Origin: Moraxella catarrhalis
GTDB lineage: Bacteria > Pseudomonadota > Gammaproteobacteria > Pseudomonadales > Moraxellaceae
DNA length: 50,900 bases
Reading direction: 5' to 3'
NCBI RefSeq assembly: GCF_001632285.1
Contig: NZ_LWAH01000017.1
Coordinates: forward strand, 1-50,900
Shown here piece by piece: positions 1 to 9,438 of the stretch. Numbering within the stretch: the first letter of the stretch is position 1; each line of letters opens with the position of its first letter. Under the pieces are notes generated by a model. The model saw nothing but the letters and a program-made list of their open reading frames with translations, did no database searches and was not told where the DNA came from. A program made the translations under genes and the position numbers.

Positions 1-134
1 GCGGTTTTTTTGTTTGTTTTGCATGATAATTTGATTAATTAAAAACCATCGTTGCAATCAACAACAGCTATTATACGCTAAATTTTATTGGCGTCAAGCA
101 CTTTTTTAAAAATTCTGAAAATTTTTTTGTATTG

Positions 135-944
135 TTAAAATTTTTTATTTAATGTGGTCACAAAACCTGATAATACATAAGCAATCCCTATCGCCAATAA
201 GCCAACTGGAATATCATACAACACAACACCAAATACCAAAACAGCCAATAACAGCACAATAAATGGAACTTTTTGTTTATCAAATTCTTTAAAAGAATAA
301 TACTTTATATTGCTGACCATCAAAATCCCACAGACAATTGTCCAAAGAGCAAAAAACCAAGTTAATGCGGTGGGTATTGCCGTCATAAGACTGGCATATT
401 TAGCTGCAACTAAGACAGAACACGCAATTAATAAAGCTGCCAATGGGCTTGCCAGTCCAATAAAATATTTTTTATCCACAACATCGATTTGGACATTAAA
501 TCTTGCTAAACGAAATGCTGCACAAGCTGCATAAACAAATGCACACGCCATGCCAAATCGACCCAATGGTGCCAAAGCAAAACTGTAGATTAAAATTGCT
601 GGTGCTAAACCAAATGCAATGCAATCTGCCAATGAGTCGTATTGTTCGCCAAAGGGGCTTTGGGCATTAAACATACGCGCTGCTCGACCGTCCATGCCGT
701 CCAAGAAAGCAGAAACAAAAATTGCAAGCCCTGCACGCTGATAATCTGCACTGGTGCTTAAAATAATGGAATAAAATCCTGAAAATAGTGATAAAGTGGT
801 AATTAAATTTGGAATCAAATAGACTCCTGAAGTCATAATGCGTTTATCACCTGAATGCTCAGGCTCAATCACCTCAAAGGTGATGCCATCATGCTCATGC
901 TCGTTTGATGCAGTATGCGTTTCAGGCTTTTGAATTTCTGACAT
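135..944 (-). CDS. pssA: CDP-diacylglycerol--serine O-phosphatidyltransferase
   Basis: This inner-membrane enzyme transfers phosphatidyl from CDP-diacylglycerol to L-serine, the committed step to phosphatidylserine and then phosphatidylethanolamine. The 269-residue protein carries the CDP-alcohol phosphotransferase signature: D82-G-M-D85-G-R-A-A-R90, followed by G-E-Q-Y-D and S-L-A-D, giving the metal-binding aspartates. Several hydrophobic segments follow to the C-terminus. The first 40 residues are hydrophilic and acidic, before the first membrane segment. The ATG is preceded by AAGGGC at a normal distance. It stands alone, leftmost in the window, transcribed toward the edge. Family assignment is firm. 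Assignment to the PssA branch rather than another CDP-alcohol transferase rests on the overall pattern and is very likely. Confidence 0.93.
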   Translation of the reverse strand: MSEIQKPETHTASNEHEHDGITFEVIEPEHSGDKRIMTSGVYLIPNLITTLSLFSGFYSIILSTSADYQRAGLAIFVSAFLDGMDGRAARMFNAQSPFGEQYDSLADCIAFGLAPAILIYSFALAPLGRFGMACAFVYAACAAFRLARFNVQIDVVDKKYFIGLASPLAALLIACSVLVAAKYASLMTAIPTALTWFFALWTIVCGILMVSNIKYYSFKEFDKQKVPFIVLLLAVLVFGVVLYDIPVGLLAIGIAYVLSGFVTTLNKKF

Positions 945-1003
945 AATTGCCCTTTTTTATTTATTAGACATCCAAAGCTATCTTAACTTGACTTTGTGAT
1001 AAA

Positions 1004-1891
1004 TTATTCTGCAACCAACCACTTAACCACTGCCATCTCACCAAGAGTCATTTGGGGTGCATCTTTGGGCTTTAAAATGGGTGCCAAAAACTCAATGACT
1101 TCTTGGGCATTATCGGCAAATTGCCACGGTGGATTGATGACCAATAGACCCGTTCCATTTAGCCCAACAGCGACATCATTAGGATATAAATTTAACTCGC
1201 AGACCAGTTGTTTTTTGATACCAGTGCGTTTCATTTTTTTATAAAATAATTCAACTGCCTCAATATTTTTAATGGGATACCACAAAACAAAAGTCCCTGT
1301 CGCAAACTTTTTATGGCTGCTAACCAATAAATCTACCAAGCGGCTAAAGTCTTTATGTTCTTGTTCAAATGGCGGATCTAATAAAATGATGCCACGCTTT
1401 TCTTTGGGTGGTATAACAGCACGCACGCCCTCAAAGGCATCTCGATGATGAATGCCGATTGGCAACTGATAAAGCTGATAATTGAGTGCATCATACTCAT
1501 CTGCCACCGTTTCAAATGCCTCTGCTCGTAGTGGTGCATTTGTAGAGTGATATTCGCCATGATGGGCAATCCACCAGGGTGAACCAGGATAGACATATTG
1601 GTCGTATTTTTGGCGGGCAAACGCTAAGTCTGATAAATATCGGCTGACAGCGTTTGGCAGTCCGTCCAAGCCTGCCTTAACGGCTTGCTCAAGCACAACA
1701 ACACCTCGCTGTGCTTCTTGGGTTTTTTGGGTTTCGCTGCTTGCCAATGAATACAAGCCACGACCGCCATAGGCATCAAGCACATAAAATGGCTTGGCTT
1801 TAGCACTAAATTGGCTTAATAATTGTAACAATAAAATGTGCTTGACAACATCAGCAAAGTTACCTGCATGATAGGCATGTTTGTAGTTCAT
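1004..1891 (-). CDS. rlmJ: 23S rRNA (adenine(2030)-N6)-methyltransferase
   Basis: RlmJ methylates N6 of A2030 in 23S rRNA using S-adenosylmethionine. The 295-residue protein starts with the typical MNYKHAYHAGNFADVVKH block. It has a Rossmann SAM-binding stretch around residues 38-50 (LDAYGGRGLYSL) and the catalytic adenine-N6 motif DPPFE at 172-176. Length is close to the family norm of about 280 residues. No strong Shine-Dalgarno sequence is visible, but the start agrees with the conserved family N-terminus. It is monocistronic and divergent from the 2OG oxygenase gene to its right. Confidence 0.93.
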   Translation of the reverse strand: MNYKHAYHAGNFADVVKHILLLQLLSQFSAKAKPFYVLDAYGGRGLYSLASSETQKTQEAQRGVVVLEQAVKAGLDGLPNAVSRYLSDLAFARQKYDQYVYPGSPWWIAHHGEYHSTNAPLRAEAFETVADEYDALNYQLYQLPIGIHHRDAFEGVRAVIPPKEKRGIILLDPPFEQEHKDFSRLVDLLVSSHKKFATGTFVLWYPIKNIEAVELFYKKMKRTGIKKQLVCELNLYPNDVAVGLNGTGLLVINPPWQFADNAQEVIEFLAPILKPKDAPQMTLGEMAVVKWLVAE

Positions 1892-2030
1892 AAGTGAAAA
1901 TTATTAGATGGTTAATTATTTATGGTATCATAAATAGCTATATTTCGCTATGCCTATTTATAAAGGCTTGATAAGTAAATCTGAGTATATAGCAGCGTTT
2001 AATTTTAATAAAGTTATAACAAAGGTGATG

Positions 2031-2651
2031 ATGGTGAATACTTTGAATATGCCCAAAAAAGGGTTTTGTGTTGATTGGTCAAGGTTAATCGATAATCGGT
2101 TGGAGACTTTTTTGCAAACGGGTATTTTGGTATTAGATGAGGTATTTGACCAACAAGATGTTTTATCACTTCAAAAAGAAAGTGGTTTTATTGACTATAA
2201 AGTAGCAACGCTAGCCCACGGTGAGAGACAGCAAAGTATTCGTGGTGATCGTATTCGCTGGATTGATGAAGACTGCCCCATTGGTATGGACTATTTACGC
2301 AGCATCATGTTACTGGCTAAATATTTTAATCAAACTTTGTATGCAGGGATTCGCCGTAGCGAAGCACATTATGCATGCTACCCTGTCGGATTTGGCTATC
2401 AGTGGCATGTCGATAATCCCAAAGGTCGTGATGATCGTGTTATTTCTGCCGTATTTTATCTGAACGATGATTGGCAAACAACTGATGGCGGAGAGATTTT
2501 GGTTATTGACAAGACGGGTAAACAACAAACACTACAGCCCAAAGCCAACCGCTTGGTAATCTTTGACAGCAATCTTAAACATCAAGTCAATATCACTCAT
2601 CGCTACCGCTTTTCGATTGCCACATGGATGAGACGGGATAGCCATCTTTAA
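2031..2651 (+). CDS. 2OG-Fe(II) oxygenase (prolyl hydroxylase-like)
   Basis: This looks like a soluble 2-oxoglutarate/Fe(II)-dependent dioxygenase with a double-stranded beta-helix fold. The Fe ligands are visible as H126-V-D128 (in YQWHVDNP) and H184 (in NLKHQV). R193 in YRFSIATW is the likely 2-oxoglutarate-binding arginine. I chose the ATG at 2031, giving 206 residues, because AAAGG at 2021-2025 lies 5 nt upstream. An ATG directly before it at 2028 would be only 2 nt from that site, and an upstream in-frame ATG at 1950 would add 27 poorly supported residues. The substrate is unknown; family members hydroxylate proteins or small molecules. A decayed copy of its last codons lies at 3358-3436, so the gene or its neighbourhood was once duplicated. 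Confidence 0.8.
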   Translation: MVNTLNMPKKGFCVDWSRLIDNRLETFLQTGILVLDEVFDQQDVLSLQKESGFIDYKVATLAHGERQQSIRGDRIRWIDEDCPIGMDYLRSIMLLAKYFNQTLYAGIRRSEAHYACYPVGFGYQWHVDNPKGRDDRVISAVFYLNDDWQTTDGGEILVIDKTGKQQTLQPKANRLVIFDSNLKHQVNITHRYRFSIATWMRRDSHL

Positions 2652-2705
2652 AACCAAACTTTTCAATCAAATCATACAATCTTATATTTAATTATTGGAT
2701 TTTTC

Positions 2706-3309
2706 ATGGAAAAAGTCACCATTCCGACACCGTGTCAACAACAACTTAATCATTACTGCAAAAAATGGAAAAATGATAAAAAACTTGAAAATTACCGCAT
2801 GCAAGAACAATCCCTAAATAAATTATTCCATGAGTTGTTGCCATTAAATAACGACATATCAGAAATCTTGATCAAATCTTCAGTACTTAATGATTTTTAT
2901 AGCACAAATATTTTTACTATTTATCCAGTTGCAAAAAAAAATTCAGTCATTAGATATTGATAAGTACTTAAAAGAAGGTGATGCAGATTTAGTTATGGAC
3001 ATAAAAAATGTTACCATTAATGGTAAAAATAAAAACTTTTATTCATTTGCCACAAAATATTATAGCCATCATGATGCTATGAATCACCCCATTTACGATG
3101 CATATGTAGATAAAGTACTAAGACACTTTCGCCACAAAGACAAATTTTACTCTTTTAAAAATGAAGATTTAAAAGATTACTGTCAATTTAAGCGAACACT
3201 GATAGAATTTCAACATTATTATAAGATAAATTGTACCCTAAAGGATTTGGATAGATACTTATGGTTATTGGGCAAAGCGTTTTTTAATAAATACAAGTCA
3301 ATTCCATGA
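2706..3309 (+). pseudogene. Conserved protein of unknown function, frameshifted at an A9 run
   Basis: Two overlapping reading frames form one gene. Frame one starts at ATG 2706 (MEKVTIPTPCQQQLNHYCK) and runs to a stop at 2960. Frame two continues the same protein from about 2942 to 3309. The frames meet at nine adenines, 2933-2941. Removing one A would give a continuous protein of about 200 residues reading ...YPVAKKIQSLDIDKYL... and further on FYSFATKYYSHHDAMNHPIYD. The SFATKY-C/Y-SHH and PIYD-YV blocks are, from memory, shared by a widespread bacterial family without assigned function; I assign none. The gene is AT-rich and lysine-rich compared with its neighbours, consistent with transfer. 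It may be a dead gene, an OFF phase of a slippage-switched gene, or a homopolymer sequencing error. Confidence 0.7.
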
Positions 3310-3357
3310 CCTTTATCCCACCTATCGCCCTATTGCCTAAATTAAATTAATCTGTTA

Positions 3358-3436
3358 TTTTTGACAGCAATCTGTTGTATCAAGTGAAAGCACTCATTGT
3401 GCCTGCTTTTCGATCGCCACTTGGATGCAGCGTGAT
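3358..3436 (+). pseudogene. Remnant of a duplicated 2OG-Fe(II) oxygenase C-terminus
   Basis: The bases from 3358 closely match the end of the oxygenase gene around 2562-2640. TTTGACAGCAATCT is identical, and the shared block ending in TTTTCGAT-GCCAC-TGGATG decodes as FSIATWMQRD against FSIATWMRRD in the intact gene. One base is missing in between, which breaks the frame. There is no start and the rest of the copy is gone. It is a decayed paralogue tail and runs directly into the ADP-ribosylglycohydrolase remnant. Confidence 0.72.
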
Positions 3437-3606
3437 GATACAGATACCATCACCGCCATCTGCAGGAAAATCGCTGGTGCTTATCATGGCATTGATAACA
3501 TACCCATGCACTGGCTTGACAAACTTCATGACCATAATCACATCATCGATCTAGGTCGACTGTATTTGTTGCCAATCAACAACCTGCACACAATCCAACT
3601 GAAGAA
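3433..3606 (+). pseudogene. Remnant of ADP-ribosylglycohydrolase C-terminus
   Basis: The frame reads DDTDTITAICRKIAGAYHG, then IDNIPMHWLDKLHDHNHI. This fits the last part of ADP-ribosylglycohydrolase (DraG/ARH) proteins, where a metal-binding G-D-D-T-D-T is followed by aA--G-iaGA--G and a P--W---L segment. The metal-binding D-x-D pair is present, but the conserved glycine before it is replaced by QR from the oxygenase remnant, and the catalytic N-terminal two thirds are missing. The frame runs on to 3634 and overlaps the dapE start. No function is expected. Identification rests on motif memory. Confidence 0.62.
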
Positions 3607-3626
3607 ATCACCATTTAGGAAATGCT

Positions 3627-4811
3627 ATGACTAACTCTCCAGAACTTGCCCTATCCATTGAACTTATCCAGCAGGCATCTGTCACCCCTGATGATAAAAA
3701 TTGCCAAAATATCATCGCCAAGCATTTATCCAAGATGGGTTTTGACTGTGAGTTTATGTATTTTGGTGATCCAAATGACTCTGGAGATCATGCCGAAATC
3801 AAAAACTTATGGGCAATTAAAAAAGGAAGAGATCTAAACGCACCAGTCTTGTGTTTTGCAGGTCATACCGATGTGGTACCAATAGGTGATGAATCAGCTT
3901 GGAAATTTCCACCATTTTCTGCCACCGTCCATGAAGGCAAATTATATGGGCGAGGTGCATCAGATATGAAAACAGGGATTGCAAGTTTTGTGATTGCTGC
4001 TGAAAATTTTATAAAAAACCATCCTAATCATACTGGTAGTATCGCCATGCTTATCACGGCTGATGAGGAAGGTCCTGCCATTAATGGTACAATCAAAGTC
4101 GCCCAAACCTTAAAAGAGCGCGGACAAAAGATAGACTTTTGCTTGGTCGGTGAGCCATCAAGTACGCAGTCGTTGGGCGATGTCATCAAAAATGGTCGGC
4201 GTGGCTCTTTAAATGCCAAACTGACTGTCACAGGCAGGCAAGGACATATCGCCTACCCCCATTTGGCAATCAATCCCATTCATGCAGCCTGTCCTGCACT
4301 TGATGAGCTCATCAAGACGCATTGGGATGATGGTAATGAATATTTCCCCAAAACCTCCTTGCAGATTTCTAATATCCGCTCTGGTACGGGTGCGACCAAT
4401 GTTATTGGTGGCACTTGTGAGATTTTGTTTAATTTTCGTTATTGTACGGAAAATACTGCTGAAAACTTGATGGCAAAAACGCACGCCATTTTTGATAAGC
4501 ATTTTAGACATACCGATGCAACCTATCAAATTGAGTGGACGCTTTCAGGTGTGCCTTTTTTGACCGAAAAAGGAGAATTTGTTTCAGCGTGCATCGATGC
4601 CATCAAAACAGTCACTGGCACCAATGCCCAACTATCAACCTCAGGCGGCACTTCAGATGGGCGATTTATTGCACCCATAATGAACGCACAAGTGGTTGAA
4701 TTGGGCGTATTAAATACCACCATTCACCAAGTGGATGAATCTGTTGATATTGAAGACTTAGAACAATTAACTCAAATTTATGAAGAAATTTTGATAAGAT
4801 TAATTGAATAA
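3627..4811 (+). CDS. dapE: Succinyl-diaminopimelate desuccinylase
   Basis: DapE is a cytoplasmic di-zinc M20 hydrolase. It splits N-succinyl-LL-2,6-diaminopimelate to succinate and LL-DAP in the lysine and peptidoglycan pathway. In the 394-residue protein, zinc and catalytic residues are visible: H80-x-D82 in [11 protein letters not shown]113 in [11 protein letters not shown]147/E148 in TADEEGPA, and a late histidine in [10 protein letters not shown]. The substrate-binding [11 protein letters not shown] block is also present. Length is close to the usual 375-380 residues. The gene stands alone. Its transcript ends at the hairpin at 4835-4867, which it shares with the convergent fbpA. Confidence 0.96.
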   Translation: MTNSPELALSIELIQQASVTPDDKNCQNIIAKHLSKMGFDCEFMYFGDPNDSGDHAEIKNLWAIKKGRDLNAPVLCFAGHTDVVPIGDESAWKFPPFSATVHEGKLYGRGASDMKTGIASFVIAAENFIKNHPNHTGSIAMLITADEEGPAINGTIKVAQTLKERGQKIDFCLVGEPSSTQSLGDVIKNGRRGSLNAKLTVTGRQGHIAYPHLAINPIHAACPALDELIKTHWDDGNEYFPKTSLQISNIRSGTGATNVIGGTCEILFNFRYCTENTAENLMAKTHAIFDKHFRHTDATYQIEWTLSGVPFLTEKGEFVSACIDAIKTVTGTNAQLSTSGGTSDGRFIAPIMNAQVVELGVLNTTIHQVDESVDIEDLEQLTQIYEEILIRLIE

Positions 4812-4834
4812 TCTTAATAATAGTGATGCTCAAT

Positions 4835-4867
4835 AAAAAGCACTTTGATTTGACCAAAGTGCTTTTT
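4835..4867. terminator. Bidirectional terminator between dapE and fbpA
   Basis: A perfect 13-bp stem (AAAAAGCACTTTG / CAAAGTGCTTTTT) with a 7-nt loop has a U run on either strand. It lies between the convergent stops of dapE and fbpA and can serve both. Confidence 0.88.
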
Positions 4868-4905
4868 GATGTTTAGATGTTGGCAGAATTATTCATTTAA
4901 TCTAA

Positions 4906-5955
<1,050 letters not shown>

Positions 5956-6079
5956 TTATCTGTCTTAAAACCACCGTGATTTATACAGAAAAAAGTGCAT
6001 CAATGTGACAGTTTGGTTAATAAAGCTGTCAAATTTTATGCTATTATACTATAATACTTTCTAAATAGAAACAAGAAGA

Positions 6080-6098
6080 ATTATCATTATCTATCATT
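6080..6098. promoter_or_regulatory. Candidate Fur box in the fbpA/fbpBC divergent region
   Basis: On the minus strand this 19-mer reads AATGATAGATAATGATAAT. Twelve consecutive bases equal the first twelve of the classical GATAATGATAAT Fur consensus, and it can be read as three consecutive NATNAT-like hexamers. It overlaps the region expected to hold the fbpB promoter, with a -10-like TATGAT at 6110-6115. A TATAAT for fbpA lies on the other strand at 6043-6048. Match and position are seen; binding is inferred. Confidence 0.65.
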
Positions 6099-6137
6099 TT
6101 TTGGTAAAATATGATACCGCCCTTTGATTTATCATAA

Positions 6138-7745
6138 ATGCCCATGAATTCATCTTCCATTTTGCCCCGCTTGTGGCTTGGTCTGTGTGCCTTGTTGGTT
6201 TTGGTGCCATTATCCGTCATTGTCTTTGCACTTAACAGTTTTGATACTGAAATTTGGCAGTTTTTGCTGGATTATGAGTTGCCACTGCTGCTTAAAAATA
6301 CCACATTACTGGTACTGGGGGTGGGCATTGGGGTAACAGTACTTGGCACAACAACCGCTTGGCTGACTGCCATGACCGATTTTCCGTTGAGACGCTTTTT
6401 TGGTTGGGCGATGATGTTGCCACTTGCCATGCCCGCTTATGTGCTTGCTTTTGTGCAGTTGGGTATTTTTGACTATACAGGTACCATTAGTACTTATTTA
6501 AGGCAAGCGTGGGGCTTTGAAAATGGTCTGCCAGATATTAGAAATGGCTTTGGCTTAACGATGGTCATGAGCCTAACTTTATATCCTTATGTTTATTTGT
6601 TGGCCAAAAATGCCTTTGGCAGCATGGGCAACCGAGCTCTTGAAGCGGGGGCATCATTGGGGCTGTCATCCGTGCAGTCATTTTTGAAGCTGGCATTGCC
6701 CATGGCAAGGCCTTGGATTGCTGGCGGCAGCATATTAGCCTTGATGGAAGTATTGGCAGACTTTGGTGCGGTCAGCGTCTTTGGCTATGACACTTTTACA
6801 ACGGCAATTTATCAAGCATGGTTTGGGTTTTATTCGCTTGATACCGCCAAACAGTTGGCAAGTTTATTAATTGGCCTTGTGTTTGTTTTTTTGCTGCTTG
6901 AACAGCTAAGCCGTGGTCGTCGCCGTTTTGAGACCACAGGGCGCGCCAGTCATCACCGAAATATTGTCTTAACTGGTCATAAAAAATGGTTCGCCACTTT
7001 GTACTGTGGGCTGATTTTATGTTTGTCTTTTGTCATTCCAATCATTCAGCTGACCGCATGGGCGATGTCAAGTTGGCAACAAATTGTGCTTGGTGAATTA
7101 CTGATGCAAATTTGGCACTCTGTCAGCATCAGCCTAATGAGTGCTGTGGCGGTTGCTGTGGTTGCATTATTTATCGCCATCGCATCTGGCTTGGATAAAA
7201 GTCGCTATGCTTTGATTGCCACCAAAATATCCACACTGGGCTATGCCATCCCAGGTACGGTATTGGCTGTTGGTGTCTTTGTGCCTGTTGCATGGCTTGA
7301 TAATTGGCTCATTACCAATATGGCTGTATTTTCAGACAGCGATGCAATTTTTAAGGGAACCATCTTTGCCATGCTCATCGCTTTATTGATTCGCTTTTTG
7401 GCTTTGGGTGTCCAATCGGTGGATGCTGGCATGAAACGCATTCGTAACACACACATAGAAGCAGCGGCTTCACTGGGAGCAACACCTTTTGGTACGGTGT
7501 ATCGTGTCTATTTGCCACTCATCAAAAGCGCCCTTGGCGTCAGCATGTTGATGGTCTTTGTGGACACCATGAAAGAGATGCCCATCACGCTCATGATGCG
7601 TCCGTTTAATTGGGATACATTGGCGGTTAGGATATTTGCCTTTACCAGTGAAGGCTTGTATGACAAGGCATCTTTTCCAGCACTTGCTATCATTTTAACT
7701 GGATTGATTCCTGTCATCTTATTTTCTAAAATGAATCAAAAATAA
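6138..7745 (+). CDS. fbpB: Ferric iron ABC transporter, permease protein
   Basis: This inner-membrane permease is of the fused two-domain type, 535 residues, with about twelve membrane segments. Two copies of the binding-protein-dependent transport domain are visible, each with the cytoplasmic EAA loop that contacts the ATPase: ALEAGASLGLSSVQSFLKLALP near residues 168-190 and EAAASLGATPFGTVYRVYLP near 443-462. Together with FbpA and FbpC it makes a complete ferric uptake system. The start at 6138 gives MPMNSSS; an in-frame ATG two codons later is equally possible and no strong ribosome site separates them. It is followed 31 bp later by fbpC. Confidence 0.9.
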   Translation: MPMNSSSILPRLWLGLCALLVLVPLSVIVFALNSFDTEIWQFLLDYELPLLLKNTTLLVLGVGIGVTVLGTTTAWLTAMTDFPLRRFFGWAMMLPLAMPAYVLAFVQLGIFDYTGTISTYLRQAWGFENGLPDIRNGFGLTMVMSLTLYPYVYLLAKNAFGSMGNRALEAGASLGLSSVQSFLKLALPMARPWIAGGSILALMEVLADFGAVSVFGYDTFTTAIYQAWFGFYSLDTAKQLASLLIGLVFVFLLLEQLSRGRRRFETTGRASHHRNIVLTGHKKWFATLYCGLILCLSFVIPIIQLTAWAMSSWQQIVLGELLMQIWHSVSISLMSAVAVAVVALFIAIASGLDKSRYALIATKISTLGYAIPGTVLAVGVFVPVAWLDNWLITNMAVFSDSDAIFKGTIFAMLIALLIRFLALGVQSVDAGMKRIRNTHIEAAASLGATPFGTVYRVYLPLIKSALGVSMLMVFVDTMKEMPITLMMRPFNWDTLAVRIFAFTSEGLYDKASFPALAIILTGLIPVILFSKMNQK

Positions 7746-7776
7746 TCACTCATCCATTTAACACTCTGAGAAAACC

Positions 7777-8796
7777 ATGTTGCGTATTGACAATCTTTGT
7801 ATCAGTTTTGACCACAAACCCATCTTAACTGACATCAGCCTTCATCTCAAATCAGGTCAAATCGCCTGCCTGCTGGGTGCCTCTGGCTGTGGTAAAACGA
7901 CACTACTGCGGTGTATTGCTGGTTTTGAGACGCCAGATAGTGGTGAGATTTATATTCAAGACAAGCCACTGTATGCCAAAAATATCCATCTCCCCGCCCA
8001 TAAAAGACAAATTGGCATGGTATTTCAAGATTATGCTTTATTTCCACATTTGACCGTGGCGGATAATATTGCTTTTGGACTCTCTGCCATGGATAAAACT
8101 GCCAAATCCGAGCGTGTGGCTGAAATGCTGGTACTCATTGGGATGAGTGAGTATGCCAATTACTATCCACATGAGCTGTCAGGGGGACAACAGCAACGGG
8201 TTGCACTGGTGCGTGCACTTGCCCCACGCCCGAGTTTGATTTTGCTTGATGAACCATTTTCAAATTTGGATGTTGAGCTTCGCACCAACCTCTCCAAAGA
8301 AGTGCGTCGCCTGCTTATCTCCCAAAATGTTTCTGCCATTTTGGTAACCCACGACCAAGCAGAAGCCTTTGCAATGGCAGATGTGGTTGGGTTAATCACT
8401 CATGGCAGATTGCAACAATGGGGTACGCCAGATGCATTGTATCATCAGCCTGTCAATGAGTCGGTGGCAAGATTTATCGGTGAAGGGGTACTCATTGATG
8501 CCACAAAGGTAACAGAGTCAAATTTTGATGCCTCATTTGGGCGTATTGCCGTTGGTTTACCTTTGGGCAGTCAAAAAGCCCTGATTCGTCCCCATGATGT
8601 CAAGCCAAGCCAAGACCCTAATGCCATCGCTGTTACCGTGATTGATAGAGATTTTCATGGCGGTTACTGGCTATATACCCTACAAACTCATGACGAACAA
8701 ATACTGCTCATGCAAATCTCAATGGCAACAAGTCATCGCACCCACCATGTCGGTGATAAAATTGGCGTGATGATACATAGAGCGTTTGGTATTTAA
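7777..8796 (+). CDS. fbpC: Ferric iron ABC transporter, ATP-binding protein
   Basis: This cytoplasmic ATPase powers FbpB. All ABC motifs are intact in the 339-residue protein: Walker A at 34-42 (GASGCGKTT), Q-loop in GMVFQDYALFPH, signature LSGGQQQR near residue 132, Walker B LILLDEPFSNLD near 152 and the switch histidine in LVTHDQ near 190. The C-terminal 110 residues correspond to the TOBE/regulatory region of the FbpC/PotA-like subfamily. It forms an operon with fbpB. Putative iron specificity comes from the fbpA partner and the Fur-like site. Confidence 0.92.
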   Translation: MLRIDNLCISFDHKPILTDISLHLKSGQIACLLGASGCGKTTLLRCIAGFETPDSGEIYIQDKPLYAKNIHLPAHKRQIGMVFQDYALFPHLTVADNIAFGLSAMDKTAKSERVAEMLVLIGMSEYANYYPHELSGGQQQRVALVRALAPRPSLILLDEPFSNLDVELRTNLSKEVRRLLISQNVSAILVTHDQAEAFAMADVVGLITHGRLQQWGTPDALYHQPVNESVARFIGEGVLIDATKVTESNFDASFGRIAVGLPLGSQKALIRPHDVKPSQDPNAIAVTVIDRDFHGGYWLYTLQTHDEQILLMQISMATSHRTHHVGDKIGVMIHRAFGI

Positions 8797-8827
8797 ACCA
8801 AGCCATAACTCATCAAGTGCAATAAAA

Positions 8828-8849
8828 AACCCAAGCAAACACTCGGGTT
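8828..8849. terminator. Terminator between fbpC and iscX
   Basis: The stem is AACCCAAG / CTCGGGTT with a 6-nt loop. Read on the minus strand it pairs fully (one G-U) and is followed by six Us, so it best serves iscX. On the plus strand it has one mismatch and a weaker U tail for fbpC. Confidence 0.75.
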
Positions 8850-8854
8850 TATTG

Positions 8855-9052
8855 TTATAGCTCATCTAGCCACGCCATCTGAATGGCTTCTAAAATTCGC
8901 TCATTAGAGCCATCAGGATTATCATCAAAATCTTCAAGTTCACACACATATTGATGTAAATCGGTGAAACGAATGTATTGCACATCTTCATTTGGATATT
9001 TTTCGCTCAAGGCGATGGCGATATCTAAAGTATCTTGCCAAGTTAGTTTCAT
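8855..9052 (-). CDS. iscX: Fe-S cluster assembly protein IscX
   Basis: IscX (YfhJ) is a small acidic protein that binds IscS and iron and tunes Fe-S cluster assembly. The 65-residue protein begins MKLTWQDTLDIAIALSEKYP, carries the acidic CELEDFDDNP segment, and ends ILEAIQMAWLDEL, the hallmark of the family. Two ATGs are adjacent. I chose the second (9052) because GGGAG at 9059-9063 is then 6 nt away. No other isc gene is adjacent, whereas iscX usually ends an isc operon. Its neighbour is instead the iron-import operon, convergent with it. Confidence 0.92.
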   Translation of the reverse strand: MKLTWQDTLDIAIALSEKYPNEDVQYIRFTDLHQYVCELEDFDDNPDGSNERILEAIQMAWLDEL

Positions 9053-9117
9053 CATAATCTCCCAAGCCCATTTAGATGATTTTATAGTTACTCAGAGCCA
9101 GCATGCCCCAATCGTTT

Positions 9118-9146
9118 ATTGTATCATACACGCCTTGATCAGCCAA
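9118..9146 (-). promoter_or_regulatory. Candidate iscX promoter
   Basis: On the minus strand TTGGCT, a 17-nt spacer and TACAAT (with TGA just before it) lie about 65 nt upstream of the iscX start. This suggests that iscX has its own transcription unit. Confidence 0.5.
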
Positions 9147-9377
9147 TCATTCAATTTTTAATCCTATCATACCTAAGTACCAAGCCTTCACGCCACAGCT
9201 TCCATCAATAAAACAAAAGTACCGATATTGATTGGTGCATATGGCGTATGTTTACCGTGATACTTACCTTGAAACCAATTAACGAATTCACTAAGGATTG
9301 ATAAAATTTACAATTTTAATAAATTAGTTTATATCAAAAACCACTGCCATTAATCAATTGAGTTAAAATGATTGGAT
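9147..9377. other. Gene-free stretch between iscX and ahpF
   Basis: The gap between the two coding regions is 386 bp (9053-9438). Apart from the iscX promoter candidate on its left and the ahpF terminator on its right, I see only AT-rich sequence without an open frame, a repeat or a recognisable RNA. Confidence 0.5.
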
Positions 9378-9409
9378 AAAAAATCATGCACGATATATCA
9401 GTGCATGAT
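9378..9409 (-). terminator. ahpF terminator
   Basis: A perfect 9-bp stem (ATCATGCAC / GTGCATGAT) with a 9-nt loop is followed on the minus strand by six Ts. It lies 30 bp after the ahpF stop. Confidence 0.85.
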
Positions 9410-9438
9410 TACATTTTTATTATTCAATATTTATAAAA

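Noticed and set aside
1..60. GCGGTTTTTTT at the very left edge as a terminator
   Set aside because: It may be the 3' half of a hairpin, but the other half is outside the window.
1950..2030. Longer start for the 2OG oxygenase
   Set aside because: The extra 27 residues have no family-like features, while AAAGG is well placed for the ATG at 2031.
3425..3634. A 69-residue open frame before dapE as a real small gene
   Set aside because: It begins inside the decayed oxygenase copy, resembles only the tail of ADP-ribosylglycohydrolase and runs into dapE. It is better explained as a remnant.
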